In this document: piece after piece, positions 54,869-60,233 of the stretch
How positions within the stretch are numbered: position 1 is the stretch's first letter
Layout of the letters: each line of letters begins with the position of its first letter
NCBI GenBank assembly: GCA_937890825.1
Contig: CALADS010000087.1
Coordinates: forward strand, 1-60,233
Source: an uncultured Bacteroides sp.
GTDB taxonomy: Bacteria > Bacteroidota > Bacteroidia > Bacteroidales > Bacteroidaceae
Direction of reading: 5' to 3'
DNA: 60,233 nt
Program-made: the position numbers and the translations under genes
The notes under the pieces: model-generated
Seen by the model: the letters and a program-made list of their open reading frames with translations, nothing else
What the model was told of the DNA's origin: nothing
The model's database searches: none

Positions 54869-56863
54869 ATGATGAAAAATATTCAGCTAATTTGTCTTGC
54901 TGCTGCCTTCTTTATAGGCAGCCAAGAGGTATGGTCACAATCAGCTTCAGCGGCTTCTGTTTACTCTTCAGGTCTGGACAATGGTCCTGAACTGAATTTG
55001 GCTTCTCCAAATGGGAAGCAACAGGTTTGTTTCTTTCAGCAGCAAATAGCTGAAGGAAGGAAAGAGCTGTATTATCAAGTAAATTTTGAGGGTGAACCAG
55101 TGTTGGAGAAATCGAGGGCTGGCTTGCAGTTGGACAACCGTGTCTGGGAAATGGCAATAGGTATTCGTAAACTGAAACAGCCTGTTTGCTGGATGGATAA
55201 TCTGGAGGTGGATTCAGTAGTCTATCAGCCTATGGTAAACAACGTGTGGCATCCTTTGTATGGTGAGCGAAGCACCGTAGTTGATAAATATAACGCCGGT
55301 ACAATATACTTGTCGAAAAAAGACGGATCTGATTATCGATTGAATGTGGAAGTTCGTGCCTATGATGAAGGGATTGCTTTTCGGTATTATTTTCCGGAAC
55401 ACCCCAAAGCTTTATTTCATAAGGTGGTCGGCGATCTGACTGAATATACTTTTCAAAATGGTGCCAAGGCCTGGACGGAACAGTGGGCTCAAGCGTTTTT
55501 CGAACTGAAGGCGGTTGGTGATATTGACAAACCTGTGGAAAGGGCTTTGACTGTGGAACTGCCAAGCGGGAAATGGACTGCATTGACGGATGCGGATGTG
55601 GATGACTGGTGCCTGACAAAGTTTGTAGCCTCAAAAGAAAAACAACATACACTGACTTCTGTTATGTATAGTCCGGTAGATATTGTTACGTATTATGCCA
55701 CACCCTGGAAGGTAATCATGACGGCAGATACACCGGGGGAATTATTGGAGAATAATGATATTATCACTAATCTGAATCCCCCCTGTGAGATTGCTGATGC
55801 TGAGGATTGGGTTAGACCAGGTAAGATTATGCGTGAGACTACGATTTCTACCGAAGGGGCTTTGGCTACGATTGATTTTTGTGCTGAACATAACATTCCT
55901 TATATGTTATTCGATTGGTTATGGTATTTACCTTGTACTTCTCACGATGGTGATGCTACGAAAGTGGTTGACAAGTTGGACATGCCGCGCGTAGTAGCTT
56001 ATGGGAAGCAAAAAGGTGTAGGTATTTGGGTATATGTGAATCAGCATGCTTTGATGAAACAGGCTCGTGAATTGTTTCCGTTGTTGCGTCAGTGGGGCAT
56101 TGTGGGGGTAAAATCGGGCTTTGTGCAATATGCCAGTCATCGCTGGGCTACCTGGGTACATGATTTGGTTCGGCTGGCAGCAGAAAATCATTTGATGATG
56201 AATATTCACGATGAATTCAGACCATCCGGTTTCAGTCGTACTTACCCCAATCTGCTGACTCAAGAGGGCATTTGCGGAAATGAAGAATTTCCGGATGCTA
56301 CGCATAATGTAACGCTTCCTTTTACACGTATGATTAATGGAGCTGCCGATTATACGATTTGTTATTTTGATAAGAGGTTGAAGACTACGCATGCCCATCA
56401 ATTGGCTGCATCACTGGTGTTCTATAGTCCGTTGCAGACTATCTTCTGGTATGATAAGCCTTCGTTTTATCACGATGAACCTGAGATGGAATGGTTTGAA
56501 AATTTAGCAACGGTATTTGATGAATCGCATATCTTGGAAGGTACTCCAGCTAAGAATATCATCATGGCTCGACGTAAGGGTGATCAGTGGTTTGTTGGTG
56601 CCATGACTAATAATGATGGTTCTCAGGAAACAATCAAACTTTCTTTTTTGCAGCCCGGACAGGAGTATATAGCTGCTATTTATACGGATGGTGGTGATGT
56701 TGTGAAGACGCGTACACAAGTGGTATGTACGTATTGGAGAGTGAATACTGATACGCAGTTAAAGTTCGACTTAAAACCTAGTGGAGGTGCTGCCTTGCGC
56801 CTGACCCCCATCAGTAAGCAGGAAGCTAAAAAATTTCCACGCTATCGTGGAAATAGATTATAA
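54869..56863 (+). CDS. GH97-family glycosidase
   Basis: A 664-residue secreted enzyme (signal ending VWSQS) with the three parts of GH97: an N-terminal beta-sandwich (LASPNGKQQVCFFQQ), a (beta/alpha)8 barrel with RETTISTEGALATIDF and FDWLWY, and a C-terminal beta domain. The segment GIVGVKSGFVQ has glycine where retaining GH97 alpha-galactosidases carry their aspartate nucleophile, so it resembles the inverting type; HDEFRPSGFSRTYPN and EGICGNEEFP hold likely acidic catalytic or calcium-binding residues. GH97 enzymes cleave alpha-glucosides or alpha-galactosides. It shares its leader and signal sequence with the GH28-like gene at 50149. Confidence 0.88.
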   Translation: MMKNIQLICLAAAFFIGSQEVWSQSASAASVYSSGLDNGPELNLASPNGKQQVCFFQQQIAEGRKELYYQVNFEGEPVLEKSRAGLQLDNRVWEMAIGIRKLKQPVCWMDNLEVDSVVYQPMVNNVWHPLYGERSTVVDKYNAGTIYLSKKDGSDYRLNVEVRAYDEGIAFRYYFPEHPKALFHKVVGDLTEYTFQNGAKAWTEQWAQAFFELKAVGDIDKPVERALTVELPSGKWTALTDADVDDWCLTKFVASKEKQHTLTSVMYSPVDIVTYYATPWKVIMTADTPGELLENNDIITNLNPPCEIADAEDWVRPGKIMRETTISTEGALATIDFCAEHNIPYMLFDWLWYLPCTSHDGDATKVVDKLDMPRVVAYGKQKGVGIWVYVNQHALMKQARELFPLLRQWGIVGVKSGFVQYASHRWATWVHDLVRLAAENHLMMNIHDEFRPSGFSRTYPNLLTQEGICGNEEFPDATHNVTLPFTRMINGAADYTICYFDKRLKTTHAHQLAASLVFYSPLQTIFWYDKPSFYHDEPEMEWFENLATVFDESHILEGTPAKNIIMARRKGDQWFVGAMTNNDGSQETIKLSFLQPGQEYIAAIYTDGGDVVKTRTQVVCTYWRVNTDTQLKFDLKPSGGAALRLTPISKQEAKKFPRYRGNRL

Positions 56864-56920
56864 TGCATTGAGTAGAATATAGAGGTTATACGTATTCTTA
56901 TGTATATTGAATAGAAAAAT

Positions 56921-58570
56921 ATGGTAAGATTGTTATATGTAGGGATAATGTTTTGGGGATTCTGTTCTTCTGTGTATGGACAGTATGTTTCGAAGGTATG
57001 GGTAGCCGACTTGGGCAATGGGATGTATCAGAATCCGGTAATTCATGCGGATTATTCGGATCCGGATGTATGTGTTGTTGGGGGGGATTATTACATGACA
57101 GCATCCAGTTTTCAGTGTACGCCTGGATTACCCATCCTTCATTCCAAAGACTTGGTGAACTGGCGTTTAGTGAACTATGCTCTGAAGGCTTTGGCTCCAG
57201 AGGATTTTTATCAAATACCGCAACATGGAAAAGGAGTATGGGCACCTACCATCCGTCACCATGACGGTGAATTCTACATTTATTGGGGAGATCCAGACTT
57301 TGGTATTTATATGGTGAAGACAGATAATCCGCTTGGTGAATGGGAAAAACCTATATTGGTGAAATCCGGTAAGGGAATGATTGATCCGGCTCCGCTTTGG
57401 GATGAGGATGGAAAAGTCTATTTGGTGCATGCTTGGGCAGGCAGCAGAGCTGGTTTCAATAGTGTGCTGACGGTGTGTGAGATGAATGCTGAGGGTACCA
57501 AAGTGGTGGGAAATCCGGTCATGGTATTTGATGGGAATGATGGGGTGAACCATACGGTAGAGGGACCGAAATTCTACAAACACAATGGATATTATTATAT
57601 ATTGGCTCCTGCCGGAGGAGTTGCTACCGGCTGGCAGTTGGCTTTACGTTCGAAACAGGTATATGGACCTTACGAAACGAAAATTGTCATGGCACAAGGA
57701 AAAAGTGATGTCAATGGTCCTCATCAAGGTGCCTGGGTAGAAACTGAATTGGGGGAATCGTGGTTCCTTCATTTTCAAGACAAGGGGGTGTATGGCCGTG
57801 TGATTCATCTGAATCCGATGAAATGGGTGAACGGATGGCCGGTTATTGGGGTGGATAAAGATGGTGACGGCTGTGGAGAACCGGTGAAACATTGGCATAA
57901 GCCCAAGACTCTGCATTCGGTTGCTGTAGAAACACCTGCCGAGAGTGATGATTTTGATACTCGGACATTAGGCCTGCAGTGGGAGTGGCATGCCAATTAT
58001 CAAGATTGGTTTGGCTTTACTTCTGACTTGGGATTTATGCGTATTTACAGCCATATTCTTTCCCGTGATTTTGTGAATTTTTGGGAAGTTCCTAATCTGC
58101 TTCTGCAGAAATTTCCTGCCGAATCTTTTTGCGCCACTACCAAGTTGAAGGTATCTGCTAAGGATGATGGACAACAATCTGGCCTGATAGTAATGGGGTG
58201 GGATTATAGCTATATCGGAGTGGAGAAACAGGATGAAGGATTTGTGCTGAAACAAGCTATCTGCAAAGATGCTGAGCAAAGGACTCCCGAACAGACTCAA
58301 GTGTTGGTCGAACTGCCTGCAAGCAGAACGTTTGAAGCCGGTCTTCTTCCGAACTATGAGCGTGATGTTTATTTACGCGTGAAGGTAGGAAAAGGAGGGA
58401 CCTGTAATTTCTACTATAGTCTGGATGGTGATACCTATAAAAAGGTAGGGAAGCCATTCAAGGCCCGACAGGGAAAATGGATTGGTGCCAAGGTAGGATT
58501 ATTCAGCACAGCACCTTACGGCAAGGAGCGTGGATGGGTGGATGTTGACAGTTTCCATATCTCTGAATGA
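56921..58570 (+). CDS. GH43-family glycosidase with C-terminal beta-sandwich
   Basis: A 549-residue secreted enzyme (signal ending SVYGQ). The GH43 propeller covers about residues 35-330 with D47 (ADYSDPD, base), D155 (GMIDPAP, modulator) and E214 (TVEGPK, acid). The last 200 residues are a concanavalin-like beta-sandwich (GLQWEWHANYQDWFGF ... VGLFSTAPYG), as in beta-xylosidase/arabinofuranosidase subfamilies. It is distinct from the single-domain GH43 at 39268. It lies 57 bp after GH97 and 45 bp before GH88 in the same direction. Confidence 0.9.
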   Translation: MVRLLYVGIMFWGFCSSVYGQYVSKVWVADLGNGMYQNPVIHADYSDPDVCVVGGDYYMTASSFQCTPGLPILHSKDLVNWRLVNYALKALAPEDFYQIPQHGKGVWAPTIRHHDGEFYIYWGDPDFGIYMVKTDNPLGEWEKPILVKSGKGMIDPAPLWDEDGKVYLVHAWAGSRAGFNSVLTVCEMNAEGTKVVGNPVMVFDGNDGVNHTVEGPKFYKHNGYYYILAPAGGVATGWQLALRSKQVYGPYETKIVMAQGKSDVNGPHQGAWVETELGESWFLHFQDKGVYGRVIHLNPMKWVNGWPVIGVDKDGDGCGEPVKHWHKPKTLHSVAVETPAESDDFDTRTLGLQWEWHANYQDWFGFTSDLGFMRIYSHILSRDFVNFWEVPNLLLQKFPAESFCATTKLKVSAKDDGQQSGLIVMGWDYSYIGVEKQDEGFVLKQAICKDAEQRTPEQTQVLVELPASRTFEAGLLPNYERDVYLRVKVGKGGTCNFYYSLDGDTYKKVGKPFKARQGKWIGAKVGLFSTAPYGKERGWVDVDSFHISE

Positions 58571-58615
58571 TAATCTTTTCTGTACGAATATTGTGAAGAT
58601 AATAATATAGAATAT

Positions 58616-59842
58616 ATGAAAATTAAAACTTTTTTAGCAGGGTTGGGGATGGCTCTTTGTGCAGCTTGCTCTGTTGCTGATAAGGATTTTATACCAGATG
58701 AAGCTTTGGATTATTGTAGTCGTCAGGTGAATCGTACTCTAGGCGATTTGCACGCTTTGAAGGACGGTATTGATTATACCATGATGCCACGCAATGTGTT
58801 GGTTGGTGAACGGCGTTGGAATTGCCGAAAGGCTACAAAGGAAGAGTGGTGCAGTGGTTTCTGGCCAGGTGTATTATGGTATGATTATGAGTATACGCAA
58901 GATTCTCTCGTGAGAGAAGAGGCTGAAAAGTTTACAGAAAAATTGGGATTTCTTGCAGAAATTCCGGCTTTCGATCATGATCTGGGATTTCTGATGTTTT
59001 GCAGTTATGGCAATGGATATCGTTTGACAAAGAATCCGGAATATAAGAAAGTAATACTGAATGCTGCGGACAAACTAGCAGCGTTGTATAATCCCAAGGT
59101 AGGCACTCTTCTTTCTTGGCCCCGTAATGTAGATATGTTTGGGGGGCATAACACAATTATGGATAACATGATGAATCTGGAAATGCTTTTCTGGGCAGCT
59201 AAGCATGATGGAAACCCTTATCTTTATGATATTGCTGTAAGCCATGCAGATAAAACAATGAAATGCCATTTCCGTTCAGATTATACGTGCTATCACGTGG
59301 CTGTGTATGATACGCTTTCGGGAGATTTGATAAAGGGGGTTACTCATCAAGGGTATGCTGATGCCAGTCTATGGGCACGTGGGCAGGCTTGGGCTATTTA
59401 TGGTTATACGATGGTTTATCGAGAGACAAAGAACCCGGTTTATCTGGATTTTGCACAGAAAGTGACAGATGTTTATTTGAGGCGTTTACCCGATGATTAT
59501 GTTCCGTATTGGGATTTTGACGACCCGAAAATACCTAATGCTCCAAAGGATGCTTCAGCGGCCTGTGTTGTTGCTTCAGCATTGCTGGAACTCTGTGAAT
59601 ATGTGCCTGCAGATAAAAAGCAGGTTTATCTGAGTGCTGCCGAAAAGATGCTGGCCAGCCTCAGTTCTGCAACTTACCAGAGTCGAGGGGCTAGCCCATC
59701 GTTCTTGCTGCATTCCACGGGCCATCTGCCTGCAGGCTCTGAAATAGATGCTTCCATCATTTATGCTGATTATTATTATATAGAAGCACTGCTAAGACTC
59801 AAACGGCTTCGGGCAGGGATGTCTGTTGTATCTGAATATTAG
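58616..59842 (+). CDS. GH88-family unsaturated uronyl hydrolase (lipoprotein)
   Basis: A 408-residue (alpha/alpha)6 enzyme with a lipoprotein signal (LCAAC, lipidated at C18). D122 (DHDLGFLMF) and D183 (IMDNMMNLEM) are 61 residues apart, the same distance as the two essential aspartates of the Bacillus unsaturated glucuronyl hydrolase (D88 and D149). THQGYADASLWARGQAWAIYG is a hallmark segment. It removes the 4,5-unsaturated uronic acid that polysaccharide lyases leave on oligosaccharide ends, so it fits directly with the lyase-type genes in this region. It is the last gene of the cluster. Confidence 0.92.
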   Translation: MKIKTFLAGLGMALCAACSVADKDFIPDEALDYCSRQVNRTLGDLHALKDGIDYTMMPRNVLVGERRWNCRKATKEEWCSGFWPGVLWYDYEYTQDSLVREEAEKFTEKLGFLAEIPAFDHDLGFLMFCSYGNGYRLTKNPEYKKVILNAADKLAALYNPKVGTLLSWPRNVDMFGGHNTIMDNMMNLEMLFWAAKHDGNPYLYDIAVSHADKTMKCHFRSDYTCYHVAVYDTLSGDLIKGVTHQGYADASLWARGQAWAIYGYTMVYRETKNPVYLDFAQKVTDVYLRRLPDDYVPYWDFDDPKIPNAPKDASAACVVASALLELCEYVPADKKQVYLSAAEKMLASLSSATYQSRGASPSFLLHSTGHLPAGSEIDASIIYADYYYIEALLRLKRLRAGMSVVSEY

Positions 59843-59898
59843 ACTGACTAAGAATGGCTCTTTCATCGGGGTGCCTTGTTCGTATCTGAACTGCATCA

Positions 59899-59972
59899 AC
59901 TCCGTAACAATTCCGTACCATCTCCGTGCAGAGATACCTCTGCACGGAGATGGTACGGAATTGTTACGGAGT
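59899..59972. repeat. Perfect 35-bp palindrome
   Basis: Arms of 35 bp (59899-59933 and 59938-59972) pair without a mismatch around the 4-nt loop ATAC. The left arm begins ACTCCGTAACAATTCCGT and holds TCCGT three times at 10-11-bp spacing. It is far longer than a usual terminator and has no T run after it, though it follows the GH88 gene by 56 bp. Confidence 0.85.
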
Positions 59973-60003
59973 AATAGTAGTTGAGAGGCGTGCCGGGTTA
60001 AAC

Positions 60004-60101
60004 TGTTCAGAGCGAACCTCAGAGGTGTAGCAGATAAGAAGTTCTTTCTATTCCGTATTGCTAAACTATATGCGTATCCCCCATTAAATTTCTACTGAGC
60101 C
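60004..60101 (+). mobile_element. Right-end fragment of the ISAon1-like element
   Basis: 98 bp nearly identical to 781-877, with three or four substitutions and one inserted base, encoding the last residues RIAKLYAYP and ending at the same inverted-repeat tip (CTACTGAGCC). It has the same orientation as the element at 56-877. The left side is cut off abruptly. The gap 59843-60003 contains only the palindrome and no gene. Confidence 0.88.
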
Positions 60102-60134
60102 GATATTATAGAGAGTAGCAAATTGGATAAAATA

Positions 60135-60168
60135 AAAGCGAGAAATAATTGATATTGTTTCTCGCTTT
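60135..60168 (-). terminator. Hairpin terminator, minus strand
   Basis: AAAGCGAGAAA (60135-60145) pairs perfectly with TTTCTCGCTTT (60158-60168), 12-nt loop; the minus strand continues with a T-rich tract. It implies a minus-strand gene entering from the right edge. Confidence 0.7.
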
Positions 60169-60175
60169 CAGTCGA

Positions 60176-60233
60176 CTATTGTCTTATACTGCCATAGGTA
60201 GACACATTATGAACAAATAAATGTGTACCAATT
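60176..60233 (-). CDS. Possible C-terminal end of a minus-strand gene (partial)
   Basis: A frame open to the window edge would end THLFVHNVSTYGSIRQ with its stop 8 nt before the hairpin terminator. It is too short to identify, and other frames are not excluded. The only support is its position before the terminator. Confidence 0.2.
   Translation of the reverse strand, partial: IGTHLFVHNVSTYGSIRQ

Overview
The window looks like a chromosome segment of a gut-type Bacteroidales bacterium (Bacteroides/Phocaeicola-like). The signs are two SusC/SusD pairs, many lipoproteins, promoters of the Bacteroides type (TTTG, about 19-20 nt, TAnnTTTG), a TamL-type lipoprotein next to TamB, a propeller-type AraC sensor and an ISAon1-like insertion sequence remnant. 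No species can be named from the sequence alone.

Layout. 1-0.9 kb: an internally deleted ISAon1-like element. 0.96-1.03 kb: initiator tRNA-fMet on the minus strand with its own promoter and terminator. 1.2-5.9 kb: a TetR regulator, FabG, an RluA-type pseudouridine synthase and an S9 (DPP-IV-like) peptidase, all on the plus strand. 6.2-13.4 kb: a minus-strand sigma54-dependent response regulator, divergent from a cyclophilin lipoprotein, an M16 peptidase, a MATE transporter and a hybrid kinase with a complete His-Asp-His relay. 13.5-20.5 kb: tamB and tamL (outer-membrane assembly). 20.6-21.5 kb: a sugar nucleotidyltransferase. After a terminator and a 21-bp palindromic repeat array, the accessory half begins.

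21.9-59.8 kb is a large polysaccharide-utilization region, all on the plus strand. It opens with a heparinase II/III-like lyase and a membrane-bound beta-propeller/AraC regulator. Two near-identical ECF sigma genes follow, 10.6 kb apart. The first precedes susC/susD, an Ig-domain surface lipoprotein, an alginate-lyase-like lipoprotein and an inserted AAA/PD-(D/E)XK gene. The second precedes GH43, a GH28-like beta-helix protein, a second susC/susD, a small lipoprotein, a second alginate-lyase-like enzyme, another GH28-like protein, a GH127-esterase fusion, GH97, GH43 and GH88. The likely plan is that surface lipoproteins and SusC/D bind and import fragments of an acidic, arabinose-bearing polysaccharide, lyases cut it to 4,5-unsaturated uronides, GH88 removes those, and GH43/GH127/GH28/GH97 trim side chains. 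The exact substrate is not determined.

The window closes with a 35-bp perfect palindrome and a second, short copy of the same IS right end seen at the start, so the segment is bracketed by directly oriented IS remnants. The most unusual points are the duplicated sigma modules with no FecR anti-sigma and with mosaic divergence, a conserved leader hairpin placed exactly 6 nt before two GH genes, and the GH127-alpha/beta-hydrolase fusion.
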